Source of the DNA: Astragalus membranaceus
Taxonomy: Eukaryota > Streptophyta > Magnoliopsida > Fabales > Fabaceae
DNA length: 64,000 bases
Assembly: GCA_039519185.1 (NCBI GenBank)
Contig: CM076848.1
Coordinates: forward strand, 126,860,371 to 126,924,370
Direction: 5' to 3'
Part shown: piece after piece, positions 35,223 to 45,305 of the stretch
How the letters are laid out: every line of letters begins with the position of its first letter
Numbering within the stretch: the first letter of the stretch is position 1
Position numbers and translations under genes: made by a program
Notes under the pieces: model-generated
Databases searched by the model: none
What the model was told of the DNA's origin: nothing
Seen by the model: the letters and a program-made list of their open reading frames with translations, nothing else

Positions 35223-36924
35223 GTGATTATGGGTTCTTTTATGAAAGAGGGGATGTCTTCTTATAGGCCACCCCTGTTTGATGGGACTAACTATGACTAT
35301 TGGAGTAGTCCAATGAAATGTCATGTGCAGGCTATAGGTTTCACTCTGTGGAGGATCATTGCTGATGGACCTCTGATTCCGATGAAAATCAAAACTCAAG
35401 CTAATGGCAAAGAAGAAGAAGTGCCAATTGAAGACATCTACACCATCGATCTAAGCGAACTGAGAAAATCTGAGCTTGACAAAATATCTCAAAATGCCAA
35501 GGCTATGAATATTCTTCACTTATCCATATGTGAAGAAGAATATGGTAGAGTCAAAGGATGTCAAACAGCAAAGGAAATCTGGGACTGCTTGCAAGCTACT
35601 CATGTAGGTACGAGCCAAGTGAAGGATACAAAAATCAGAATCCTCACTTCTGAATATGAAGCCTTCAAAATGAAAGAAGGTGAGTCCGTCGTAGCTATGC
35701 ACCAGAGACTGAATCTGATTATAAACAACTTAAGGGCACTGGGAAAGAGGTATTCTACAAAAGATATAAATGGGAAAATTCTTGCATCTCTGACTGGTGA
35801 GTTCTTTCCAAAAACTTGTGCAATCACTGAAGCCAAAGATATTGGCACTCTGCCCCAAGAAGACTTGATTGGGTCACTTCTAGCCTTTGAGGTTGTATTG
35901 GCTGCTAAAAGCAGAAATGGTAAAAGAAAGAAAATCTCTTGCTCTTGCTGCTAAAACACCTAAGGTAGCAAGGAAAGAGGTTGAGTCTGATGAAGAATCT
36001 GATGATGAAGACATGGCTGAATTATTTGAAGAATTCATGAGATTCAACAAACTTGAAAAGAGAAATAAATCAAAGAAATCCAAGAAAGCTAAGAAGGCTA
36101 CATGGAACAACTATACTGACAGTGAAGAAGAGGAGGTTGCAAATGCCATTTGTCTCACGGCATGTGAAACACCTAAGGCTACTATATGGGATTGTCTTGG
36201 CACTGAAAGCGACACAGACGAAGAAGAGCAAATTGCAAATGGTGTTTGTCATATGGCAAATGACTCATCTAAGGTAAGCCTTAACTCTTCTAGTCTTTCT
36301 AATTCCTCTATGCATGATGATTTACTTGATGATATGTATAGTAGTCAAGATTTGAGTGAGGCTTTTGAAGCTCTTTATTTTGAACATGAAACTCTTTTGT
36401 TAAAATCTCAGAAATTGGCAAAGAGTAACAAAAGCATGCTCACTCAAATTGAGACTCTTGAAAATGAAGTAGATAGATTAAAGAATGAACTGCATAAATC
36501 TGTCAATCTTGAGTTTTGTGAACTTAAACAAAATTTTGAAAATGCCAAGGTTGAAAATGAACTTTTGAAAGAAACATTGAAAAAGTTTGAGGTTGGTGAA
36601 AAGACCTTGACTCAGTTGCTTCACTCTCAACATCAATATGTTGATAGGAGAGGAATTGGGTACAAAGGTAATTCCACCTCATCTATTTTGAACAAGAAAA
36701 TAACTTTTGTAGCTGCTACTTCAAGTTATACACCTACTGTTTTCTCATGCACATATTGTCAAAAAGGGAACCATAGCTCTCCTAGATGCCCTATCCGTAA
36801 ATTATGTGAGCTTGGAACCCTTATACCTGCCTATAAGAAACCAAGGTGGATTGTGAAAGCAAACCCCTTGATAACTAACCCCAAAGGACCCAAAGAGAAA
36901 TGGGTACCAAAATTTTCTACTTGA
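35223..36924 (+). pseudogene. gag: Copia gag with frameshift, copy 3
   Basis: Same as copies 1 and 2 except one Gln-to-Leu change (DLSELRK instead of DQSELRK, near 35450). The +1 shift is shared. This single difference places internal 3 outside the internal 1/2 pair. Confidence 0.8.
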
Positions 36925-36953
36925 TCTTAGTGCAGGTGTGCTACAAGGTATGG

Positions 36954-37088
36954 GGGTCAGATCGATACCTTGATAGCAGAGACTCAAAGTTCATGACTGG
37001 AGACGTAAAAAGATCCTTAATACTCAGAAACAACAGTCATGTGAATAGTAATATCAACAATAGAGGAAAAATCACCGGTGAAGGTTAG
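36954..37088 (+). pseudogene. Copia protease scrap, copy 3
   Basis: Same as 28104-28238. Confidence 0.7.
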
Positions 37089-37697
37089 ATTGGAAAAGTT
37101 CTATTCACCTTAAGAATATTTTATCACTCCTGTGAAATAAAAATTTTTGTGTGCATCAAAGTCTTTTTTCTCTCTATTGTGATGGATCTCTGATGCAACA
37201 TATTTTTAAGTTAAATATGATACCTATATTGTTGAACCAAGTATGGCATATTATCTTGGGTATCCTATTTTCTCTAAATATCTTTTTTAAAAAAAAAACC
37301 ATGATGATCCACCCTCTTTTTTTCTAAGCTTTGCATTCTAATATTAATAAGGGGGATCACCAAGAAAGGGGGAGCATAGCATGAACTACTGTTTTTGATA
37401 TATCATATGCGATGCAATGCTGCTTATTTATTATGCAAGTTTATAAAGTGCTTATGTTGTATGTATTCACCCCACCTCCTTTTTGATGAAAACAAAGGGG
37501 GAGAAATTGTATGCAAAAGGGAGAGAATATGCATGTTAAGGGAGAGAATATGCATGTTATTATTTAATGGGGGAGAAAAATAATTGCTGCCTTCCTGCTG
37601 TCGTACTGCTTATTTTGTTATGCTTATGCTTAGGGGGAGCTTCTGCCATTGTTTCTCTATTATGGTCTCCCTACGCATAATGTAATTTGTTATCATC
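37089..37697 (+). other. Non-coding 3' region, Copia internal 3
   Basis: Copy of 28239-28847 with multiplied GGGGGAG tracts. Confidence 0.7.
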
Positions 37698-37711
37698 AAA
37701 AAGGGGGAGTT
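37698..37711 (+). promoter_or_regulatory. Polypurine tract, Copia internal 3
   Basis: AAAAAGGGGGAGTT before LTR 4. Confidence 0.85.
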
Positions 37712-38118
37712 TGTTGAACCAAGGACAAACACTCTTTGTTTTGTATGATAACAAATTACATTTAGTCTACTAATCGTTGCAGTGTATAAAAGTACAGGGA
37801 CAAAATAAAGTACAGGACATGAATCAAAGAGCAGGAAATATTAAAGTGGAGCAGCTTGGAGAAGAAGCCACCTCAGCAGTTCAAGACCTAATTGTTTATC
37901 CGCTTTCTTTAGGGCACTATGTAAGGTCCTATCACTGAAGGTCTATGACTTTTAGTAGCTGAGAGATGAGTTTTTCAAAACATGCATGGTGCATCAAAAT
38001 AGTTCTGAAAAATATTTTATAAAATTGCATGCATGCATAAGGTGGCACCTAAAACCATAAAACGATTTTGTGGAAAGCAAAAAAAAAACAATTTCTATTT
38101 TGTTCCAATGGCTATGAA

Positions 38119-38540
38119 ATCGATTTATACAATTTATATAGGCTATGAAATCGATTTTAGGCTCACCTATAGGCCAAGAATCGATTTCCTTATCCTATGT
38201 TTGAAGCATGTAATCGATTTCTACATATTCTCAAGCCAAAGGTAAGAATCGATTTCCTTCTATTTCAAAAGACTATGAAATCGATTTTCAAGCAATCCTA
38301 TAGGCTATGAATCGATTCCTCCTCATTTTAAACAAAGTAAGAATCGATTCCTACCTTATTCAGGATGTCCTGAAAATCGATTCTCACCTATTTCTAAAGA
38401 AACAAACAATCGATTCCTATGTTCTCCATATGTAAAGAATCGATTCCTCAATTTTTTAACTAGCCATATAATCGATTCTTATGTCTTCTAAAATGATAAG
38501 AATCGATTCATCAACATTTTCACTTCATCAAATAATCGAT
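38119..38540. repeat. 14 phased AATCGATT palindromes, Copia LTR 4
   Basis: Same array as LTR 1, shifted one base by the extra A upstream. Confidence 0.95.
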
Positions 38541-38589
38541 TCATCTTGGCAATAAATGTTTTTTTCAAAATTCTACGCTTTCCTAAGCC

Positions 38590-38597
38590 TATAAATA
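38590..38597 (+). promoter_or_regulatory. TATA box, Copia LTR 4
   Basis: TATAAATA, equivalent to 25314. Confidence 0.75.
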
Positions 38598-38814
38598 GGC
38601 AGCCTAAAATCATTCTTCAGTACACCACATTTTCTCAACAAGTCTCTCTTCTTCTCACACGAAATTTCTAGATCTGAGAAAGAGAAAAATAGAGCTATCA
38701 CTTTCATATCATTTTTATAGATCTACTCATCTCTCGCAGCTATTATATTGTCATATTATCTGAGGTGATTAGATCATAGCTTCTATATTGTAATCTACTT
38801 TTGTGGGGTCTTTT

Positions 38815-39020
38815 TGAAATCCTGGGAAGTTTTCTTGGGTCTCTCAATCAGGAGATTGAGTTGGTTTGAAATCCTGAGAGGTGATCTTGGGTCGTTCAAT
38901 CGGGGAGATTGAAGTGGTTTTGAAATCCTGGGAGGTGCTCTTGGGTCGTTCAATCAGGAGATTGAAGCGGTGTTGAAATCCTTAGCGGGGAGCTCGGGTT
39001 CTCAATTCAGGGGAATTGAG
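38815..39020 (+). repeat. Stem-loop repeats, Copia LTR 4
   Basis: Same four fully paired stem-loops. Confidence 0.9.
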
Positions 39021-39578
39021 ATTTGCTATTTGAAGTTGATTGTTTGTAAAACATTGGTTCTTCATATAGTGGTTTTCAGCAAGTCCAAAGGTTGCAAAGC
39101 CGGAGGCCGAGGACGTAGGGCTTTTATCCCGAACCTCGTAAAATTCCTGGTGTATCTCTATCCCTCTCTCTTTACTTTATTTACTGTTTATATCTGTTTA
39201 TAATATCACTACTCTGATCTGAATCTGTTAATCTGGTTGTATAACTATATCCCTACTCTGATCTGAATATGTTAATCTGGTTATAGTTATACTCGTTGTA
39301 CTACTGATCTGTCTGTCTATCATCTTCCATATCACTCAAATTGATCTACTTTCTACTATATTCAATATCACTACACTTCTTATAAATAATCTTATTGTGT
39401 ATATTGAAAATAGTATAATATCTCTTTGTGCCTAAATCTGCCTGCTTGCACCATTTAAAGTTTAAATCTAAGTTTCCGCATTTGATTTAAAACAAACTTA
39501 TCATTTATTTTTAAAAGAATTCATATTTTGCACATAACCTTATTCACCCCCCCTCTAAGGTTATACTATAGTCTAACA

Positions 39579-39583
39579 ATATT
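39579..39583. repeat. Target-site duplication ATATT, right copy
   Basis: Directly follows GTCTAACA, the end of the last Copia LTR. Confidence 0.9.
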
Positions 39584-39799
39584 TATTTAATAAATATACG
39601 GCAACGTGGTCAAATTACCATATTGATCGAAATCTCTTATTTTGATTCCGAAACTTCCTTGATCCGTATTATCCGGTTAACGATCCGATGACAACCAAGA
39701 ATTAATTTTAGCACTCAATAAATTTACCATTCAAGTACTAAAATAATTCAATTGGGTTAACATCTAAATAATTCTATCAATTATTTTGCGGATGTTACA
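39584..39799 (-). repeat. Gypsy1 LTR 4, right piece
   Basis: Continues the LTR (TATTTAATAAATATACGG) after the Copia array and its ATATT duplication, ending TGTTACA. The two pieces total 2435 bp, the same as LTR 3. Confidence 0.93.
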
Positions 39800-39804
39800 A
39801 AGAA
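39800..39804. repeat. Target-site duplication AAGAA, right copy
   Basis: Matches 3793-3797. The aORF continues immediately to the right. Confidence 0.9.
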
Positions 39805-40767
39805 CCTCCAAATGCTCCATGGGCAGAGTTGGAGTTGCTGCTACAACAGAGTCCAGAACTCAGGTAGGTACCGATGAAGGTGGAGAGGCATCCGCCGAGG
39901 AGAAATATGGGAAGTAAATTAGGCTTTGGCGCAGTACCAAATGCGACCCTTGGCTTTGGCGTAGTACCCTTTCTCTTTGATCAACCTCAAGAGGCTTTCC
40001 ATGCCTTTGTAGAGGAGGGAGAGAAAGAAAGGACCTCATGCTAACCCTGTTCAGACAGTAGCATGTGAACGAATGAGGAAAGCTCTTTGACTAGCCCAAA
40101 AGATTTGTTGCTGGAGAAGTACTTGTTGAAGAAGTACATGAGGAATGCATAATGCTCCGCGTCTGTCACATCCCCTGAGGTCTTCGAGTTCCAGGCCATG
40201 AGGTTGGCGAAGGCACGAGGGAAGGAATAGTTGGGGTCAGCATCCGAAAAGCCTGGATCGGCGTGTACATCGCGCCCGCCGACGGGAAGACCTAGAATGG
40301 CGACCACATCAAGAAGTGTGGGAGTCAGGATTCCCCATGGGAACACAAAGGCATTTAGGGTAGTCAACAAAAAACTCATCAAGGGAAATAGGATGTTGAA
40401 GTTCTGAGAGACCTCTTTGGTTGAAACCATCATCATGTCATAAATGCCCAAAGATTTCCATGTATCGCCCTTGACTTTGGCTAGTCCATCGACCCAATCG
40501 GTGTAACAGGGGGAACACTTCTGTCGTGTATCAGGTGTTCGTAATTTGAAGGTTGTCAGACCCAAAGCGCCTCCAGAAGTCATTGAAGCATTGATCGACG
40601 TTCGAGGTGCAAGGGTAAAGGGTGATTAAGGTCCCCGAGTTGGAGAATATGTTGAAAGGAACTACGGTGAATGACGGTGTTTGTTGGCCGTGTCTAGAAG
40701 AGGAAGCGGTTTGGTCGTGACCAGACATGGTTGCAGTTGAAGAATGTAAGAATGAGAGAGTTTGCAA
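39805..40767 (-). pseudogene. 5' half of antisense plant-mobile-domain ORF (aORF)
   Basis: Starts at ATG 40767, or more likely the in-frame ATG at 40728 (MSGHDQTASS). A first frame runs to 40531 and a second from about 40583 to 40041; they overlap around FWRRFGSD, so one frameshift separates them. The second frame has the hallmark block FVFPWGILTPTLLDV followed by ILGLPVGG, and further on FLMYFFNKYFSS, typical of plant mobile domain-like (gypsy-type transposon) proteins. It ends with a stop after LLSEQG and a decayed frame runs on to the insertion at 39799. A TATA box lies upstream. It is antisense to the Tat-like element, just inside its polypurine tract. Function unknown. Confidence 0.65.
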
Positions 40768-40833
40768 GTGAAGACGATTGAGTTCGCAAAGGATACAAAG
40801 ACGAAAGTAACCACAGCATGAGTTAATGATAGC

Positions 40834-40841
40834 TATTTATA
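40834..40841 (-). promoter_or_regulatory. TATA box of the aORF
   Basis: Minus strand TATAAATA within CTATAAATAG, about 67 bp upstream of the first ATG and 106 bp upstream of the preferred one. It suggests the antisense ORF had its own promoter. Confidence 0.5.
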
Positions 40842-41015
40842 GCTATAGGGAGCAGTGAGTATTGCCAAGGGAACCGTTGCTTTGCTGCATCGGTTTGCGG
40901 AAACGAGTCGTCATGCGTCTAATCAATGATGTAACGTCTAGTCACCGCAACTGTCACAACACATCGTTTCATTTTTCGCGCCCTCAGTCCCATCCACTCG
41001 GCTAGACAACAATGC

Positions 41016-41030
41016 AAAAAAGGGGGCATT
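41016..41030 (+). promoter_or_regulatory. Polypurine tract of Tat-like element
   Basis: AAAAAAGGGGGCATT directly before TGTTAACACCC. It sets the element on the plus strand and marks the following LTR as its 3' LTR. Confidence 0.75.
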
Positions 41031-41090
41031 TGTTAACACCCAAAATAAACTAAATTGTTGGCTAAGGGGATTTGTTAACACCCAAAATAA
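41023..41090 (+). repeat. 42-bp partial duplication of the tract/LTR junction
   Basis: GGCATTTGTTAACACCCAAA at the LTR start recurs as GGGATTTGTTAACACCCAAA 42 bp downstream, so the LTR appears to start twice (41031 and 41073). Confidence 0.75.
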
Positions 41091-41222
41091 AGAATCCAAG
41101 GCTAGGCTAAGGCCGAGGAAAACTATGAAGACACTAGGGATTCGTTAATTCAGTACTTGCCAGATTACAGGGAAAGCTCAGTTTGGAAGCTTGAAGAGGC
41201 ATATAAAGAAAACTGAGTCCCC

Positions 41223-41227
41223 AAGGG
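41223..41227. repeat. Target-site duplication AAGGG, left copy
   Basis: Precedes TGTAACACC of Gypsy2; repeated at 44584-44588. Confidence 0.9.
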
Positions 41228-42373
41228 TGTAACACCCCATGTATTTCATTTTTAATGAAATATGGAAACGCACATAAAACATACATCAGAGTAATATTTC
41301 TAATTAAAGACGTTGAACAAACTAAAACTTTGATGAAAACTCATCCGACTATCCTTTTTAAAACCATCACAAGTCATTAAAAGGATTACATGCAACTTCA
41401 ACCCAAGGTCCCAAAGTCGTTTCACACCAAATTGTTCAATATCTCAAACAGAAATAAACACAATGATACACAACTTTAATAAAGTATAAGTTATAATATC
41501 GAAATACATAATGAAACTAGGGAACTAAGCAACATATCAAGCAGATTTCCAAAATCCATCATCTTATCAACATATAGCACAGCTGTTACTCATGCTTCTT
41601 TGCTTTAGCTTTTCCCTGTTTCTCTGTAAAAACCCCAAAACATAAACAGTGACATAAAATCTCAGTGAGTCCTTTCATGACCCCTCACAACTCAACTCAC
41701 TATTTTACTCATTCTTTAACTCGTAGCCCAAGTCAGGATAGCTACGTACATCAAGGCATAAGCACAACACCAGACAACCACTACAAAGTTCTCCCAGTGA
41801 ACCCAGTCTGCTAATATCTGATTAGAGGACAAACATGGACGAGGCCTAAGTTCTAGGCTCATGACTTCCCTCCCCTAGTATGCTAACATCTTGAGGTCGT
41901 CACCCCACATTTTCATATTTAATTTGGCTACCAAAGCCTCTAATGGAACACCAAGTCCATCAATTAACATTTGTTTATGTATCCTCTCTCGGTACAAATC
42001 ATAGGGTTTATAACAATAATTTTAATTCAACCGCTAATGAATTCACATCACAATCATAAGCATAAGTGAAGGATTATCATTCATATACCATTAGGAAAGG
42101 ATGGGAAAGAGATTGGAAGAGGTTTAGAATCAAAAGGAATAGCTTTGGACGGGTCGTGCTAAAAAGTGTATGGGTCATGCTCGTGAAAATTTTTATGTTT
42201 TGAGTAACAGCAACGGACGCACGGGTCGTGCTCAAAAGCGCACGACTCGTGCTCCTCTGATAGCATTGAAAATTTTTCTGTTTTCGTGTAAATTCACTAT
42301 TCCGTTCGATTCCGTTACTCGTTCCGCTCCATTCCTAACTCAAAAATAGTCCATAATAGTCACAATAACCACT
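41228..42373 (-). repeat. Gypsy2 partial LTR (3' part)
   Basis: Corresponds to the left half of Gypsy1 LTRs (TGTAACACCCC start, AAATCTCAGTGAGT block, ATTCCGTTACTCGTTCCG block near 42310). It joins pol at about 42373. Confidence 0.75.
42148..42254. repeat. GGGTCGTGCT / GCACGACTCGTGC cassette in Gypsy2 LTR
   Basis: Four variants of GGGTCGTGCTC, the last forming the palindrome GCACGACTCGTGC at 42240-42252. It sits where the Gypsy1 LTR has its GCGCGC cassette but has a different sequence. Confidence 0.7.
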
Positions 42374-44291
42374 TCAAACAACTTTGACAATCGAAATCGT
42401 TTTGGTTCGGAGTGTCTTTTCACCACACTCTATAATTTGACTTGGATAAGGATGGAAAGTAAGATCGGGTAGAATTTCAACCTCCTCAGAACTTAACGGT
42501 TGATCTGGATCAGGGATGTACTTCCTCAACTGAGACACATGAAATACATCGTGCAAGTTTGATAAGGCTAGCGGTAAGGCAATACGGTATGCTACTGACC
42601 CAGTCCGCTCGGTAATTTGGAAAGGTCCAATATATCGAGGACAAAGTTTCTTAGCCTGCAATGCTCTACCGGTCCCTATAGTAGGTGAAACTCTGAGAAA
42701 CACATGGTCACCTTCATCGAACTCCAAAGGTCTTCTCCTTTTGTCAGCATAACTCTTTTGTCGACTTTGAGCAACATTCATTCTTTCTCTTATCTGTTGG
42801 ATCTTCTCTGAAGTTTCTCGATCCAAATCAGGCCCTAATAAGCGTTGCTCGCCTACTTCCCACCAACATAATGGAGTCCTACACTTCCTAACGTAGAGTG
42901 CCTCATACAGAGCCATTCCAATGCTAGAATGATAACTATTATTGTAGGCGAACTCCACTAATGGAAGGCGATCCTCCCATTTACCCCTACTATCGAGCAC
43001 ACAGGCCTGAAGCATGTCCTCTAGGGTCTGAATTGTTCTCTCCGTCTGACCGTCTATCTGTGGATGATAAGCGGTACTAACATAAACCTTAGTTCCAGAT
43101 ACATGTTCAATGCTCTCCAAAATCGTGAAGTGAACTTGGGATCACGATCGGAGATGATACTAGTTGGAATTCCATGAAGCTTCACTATGTTCTTGAGATA
43201 TTCATCTGCTAACGTCGCAATCTTAATGTTTGAACGAATCGGAATGAGATGAGCCGACTTGGTCAAACGATCTACAACCACCCATATAGAATCATTACCG
43301 GCTTGGGACCGTGGAAGTCCCATTACAAAATCCATGGAAATACTTTCCCATTTCCATTTAGGTATATTCAAAGGTTGCAATAGGCCTGGAGGCTTTTGGT
43401 GCTCTATCTTAACCCTTTAACAAGCTAAGCATCAAGACACAAATCCCGCGATCTCCATTTTCATTCCTGGCCACCAATAAAGCTGCTTCAAATCCTGATA
43501 CATCTTGGTAGACCCAGGGTGTATGGAATATTGACTTTTATGAGCTTCTTCTGACACTTGCTTCTTAATGTCTTCATCATTGGGCACACAAATCCTACAA
43601 TTGAAGCAAATCACACCGTCACTGTCGTCAGTGAAACCAGGTAACCCTTTCTGAGCTTGAAGCTCCATATCAACTTCTTGTGCCAAGCGAATGGAATTCC
43701 TCAATGAACTGGAAATCTGAATATGTCTCAACACCAATTTATTCCTCTTGGACTTTACCTTCAACTTGAGATCCCTGAAAGACTCCAGTAGAGCCATTTC
43801 ATGAATCATCATTGTGGCAGTGTGCATTGACTTTCTGCTTAACGCATCAGCCACTACATTAGCCTTCCCTGGATGATATTTCAACTCGAAATCATAATCC
43901 TTCAAAAATTCTACCCATCTCCATTGCCGGTTATTCAACTCCTTCTGATCAAACTGATACTTTAAACTTTTGTGATCACTAAAAACTTCGAAACGAGAAC
44001 CATAAAGGTAATGTCTCCAAATTTTTAGTGCATACACAATCGCCACTAACTCTAAATCATGAGTAGGGTAGTTTTCTTCGTGAGTTTTCAACTGTCGGGA
44101 ATCATAAGCTACAACTTAATGATTTTGCATAAGGACACATCCTAAACCCTTGCCAGAGGCGTCACTGTATATTTGAAATCCCAGGGACGGATCTTGAAGA
44201 ATTAGGATCGGTGCAGAAGTCAAACGAACTTTTAACTCTAAGAAACATTCTTCACAATCGGTGTCCCATACAAAAGGTTGATCCTTACGAC
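42374..44291 (-). pseudogene. pol: Gypsy2 pol remnant: RNase H, integrase, start of chromodomain
   Basis: Right to left: end of RT/start of RNase H (FVWDTDCEECF, FQIYSDASGKGLG), RNase H (ALKIWRHYLYGSRFEVFSDH, ending ADALSRKS), the H2C2 zinc region (partly, HKSQYSIHPGSTKMYQDL), the integrase core with acidic residues in MDFVMGLP, SDRDPKF and GQTERTIQ, the GPF-type C-terminal motif (CPRYIGPFQI), and the start of a chromodomain-like tail cut at 42374. Breaks: a stop near 44116, a frame change near 43430, and another near 43090 inside integrase. Integrase would insert element cDNA; this copy cannot make it intact. The chromodomain-like tail supports the chromovirus clade, Tekay/Del-like. Confidence 0.85.
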
Positions 44292-44583
44292 TTCTCTCTT
44301 TCTTTTTCTCACTTTCCCTCTCCTTCTCTTTTCTCCCCTTTCTCTTCTCTTCTTCGACTTCTCTCTTTTTCTCACTTTCTTTTTCTTTTAAAATCACTTA
44401 AGTGAGAGTGAGGGTGGGATGGTGTCAAATGTGCCCTTACTCTATTCTTAATTTCTAAACAAACCCCACATCAATCAATATTTAATTTAGCAATCTATTT
44501 ATTAAATTTATCAATCAACACCATAAAATAATTAAATGGTTTAAACATCAAAATAAATAAATTAATTATTTTGGGATGTTACA
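44292..44583 (-). repeat. Gypsy2 partial LTR (5' part)
   Basis: Minus strand TGTAACATCCCAAAATAATT through a purine-rich tract that runs straight into the RNase H frame at about 44290; the junction lies in CTTCTCTCTTTC-like repeats that recur on both sides. Confidence 0.75.
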
Positions 44584-44588
44584 AAGGG
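44584..44588. repeat. Target-site duplication AAGGG, right copy
   Basis: Follows TGTTACA of Gypsy2. Confidence 0.9.
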
Positions 44589-44966
44589 AGTGATAAAGAT
44601 CATCGAGGTACAGTGAGACTCGGTTATAGGGTGCCTCATCCACGGGATGACTCGGCTAAGGCACCAACGACCGAAGGCTGAGAATCGGACATGGCAGAGG
44701 AAAGTTGTGGCTGAGGCAAGGAATGCTTGCTTGGAGCTCAAGTATTCAATGCACGTGGACACAACGTTGGAGCGGTTAAGGTCAGCGAATAGAAGGCGTT
44801 GTGGAAATAGGAGTGACTATGGTTTACCCCCCTAACCCATGCTAGTGAGGTCGGGGAGGAATGGCTCCGAGTTTCTAGGGATTGGGATTAATTATAGCGG
44901 TTGATCTTAGTTATTCAAACAGTGAGCAGATGTAGGCTCAAATAGTGGCCATCGAAGGCTCTCCTG

Positions 44967-44974
44967 TATATATA
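44967..44974 (+). promoter_or_regulatory. TATA box in Tat-like LTR
   Basis: TATATATA in CCTGTATATATAGTAG, followed about 30 bp on by ACACACATCAATC, a plausible start region. Confidence 0.5.
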
Positions 44975-45305
44975 GTAGCATTTGTACATTTGAAAACACA
45001 CATCAATCAAACTACTATTTTTCTCGCCATTTACTTTATCATTTACAGTTTTTCTTGGTGTTTTTTTAGTCTTTAGATAATCCAAGCCAAACGACCCTCT
45101 CAATAACCTAACACTCTTTGGAGGAGTGAGGGAACCCATAGTCGAGGAACAAAGTTCCTTCCTCGACGCAATTGCTTGAAGAAACAGAGGAATCAAAATT
45201 GTTCAAATCTCTGGCCGATCCCATAGCTAGAAACAAAGTGATTGACAACAACACTTTCTTAGAATTAGTGTTTCCCAAATTTCGGGAATGATAAGTTGGA
45301 TTGAA

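Larger units (their letters stand above)
24437..39578 (+). mobile_element. Sirevirus-like Copia tandem array: 4 LTRs, 3 gag-only internal regions
   Basis: Plus-strand Ty1/Copia element as LTR-internal-LTR-internal-LTR-internal-LTR, unit exactly 4425 bp (LTR starts 24437, 28862, 33287, 37712). LTRs run TGTTGAACC to GTCTAACA and are 1866, 1866, 1866 and 1867 bp. Each 2559-bp internal has a primer site, a frameshifted gag, a scrap of protease and a 3' region with repeated GGGGGAG tracts; integrase, RT and RNase H are gone. Long gag with a coiled coil, multiplied polypurine tracts and LTR palindromes fit the Sirevirus (SIRE/Maximus) lineage. One 5-bp duplication bounds the whole array. Confidence 0.92.
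37712..39578 (+). repeat. Copia LTR 4
   Basis: 1867 bp (one extra A in the poly-A near 38080). It groups with LTR 1 at TAACTAGCC, CGAAATTTC, CCTGAGAGG and AAATCCTTAGC. Confidence 0.95.
3798..39799 (-). mobile_element. Gypsy1 tandem array: 4 LTRs, 3 internal regions, with nested Copia array
   Basis: Ty3/Gypsy element on the minus strand present as LTR-internal-LTR-internal-LTR-internal-LTR, unit about 6.14 kb (LTR starts at 3798, 9934, 16075, 22218). LTRs start TGTAACA and end TGTTACA. Each internal region has a tRNA-Met-type primer site beside its right LTR and a polypurine tract beside its left LTR, which sets orientation. All three internals carry the same broken gag and pol and lack integrase, so none is autonomous. 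The rightmost LTR is split by the Copia array; its pieces sum to 2435 bp, the length of its neighbour. Motifs fit the chromovirus side of plant Ty3/Gypsy, close to Gypsy2. Confidence 0.93.
41228..44583 (-). mobile_element. Gypsy2: rearranged Ty3/Gypsy chromovirus fragment
   Basis: 3356 bp with intact outer ends (TGTAACA, TGTTACA) and a target duplication, but an unusual interior. The left 1.15 kb is the 3' end of an LTR, the middle 1.9 kb is RNase H to integrase, and the right 0.29 kb is the 5' start of an LTR. Gag, protease, RT and the complementary LTR parts are missing. Related to Gypsy1 in LTR layout and pol sequence. Confidence 0.85.
41031..45253 (+). mobile_element. 3' LTR of Tat-like Ty3/Gypsy element, interrupted by Gypsy2
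   Basis: Begins TGTTAACACCC. After removal of Gypsy2 (41228-44583 plus one AAGGG) the LTR is about 860 bp with a TATA box at 44967-44974 and a leader-like tail. The right end is tentative, placed at CAACAACA (45253) because it mirrors TGTT. No 5' LTR is in the window. Tat lineage is inferred from the antisense plant-mobile-domain ORF beside the tract. Confidence 0.55.

Noticed and set aside
3798..39799. Centromeric or satellite tandem array
   Set aside because: The units are complete LTR-internal blocks with primer sites and polypurine tracts, and a single target duplication bounds them.
40041..40767. A normal host gene with a plant mobile domain
   Set aside because: It is frameshifted, lies antisense against a polypurine tract and LTR, and fits the extra ORF of a retroelement better.
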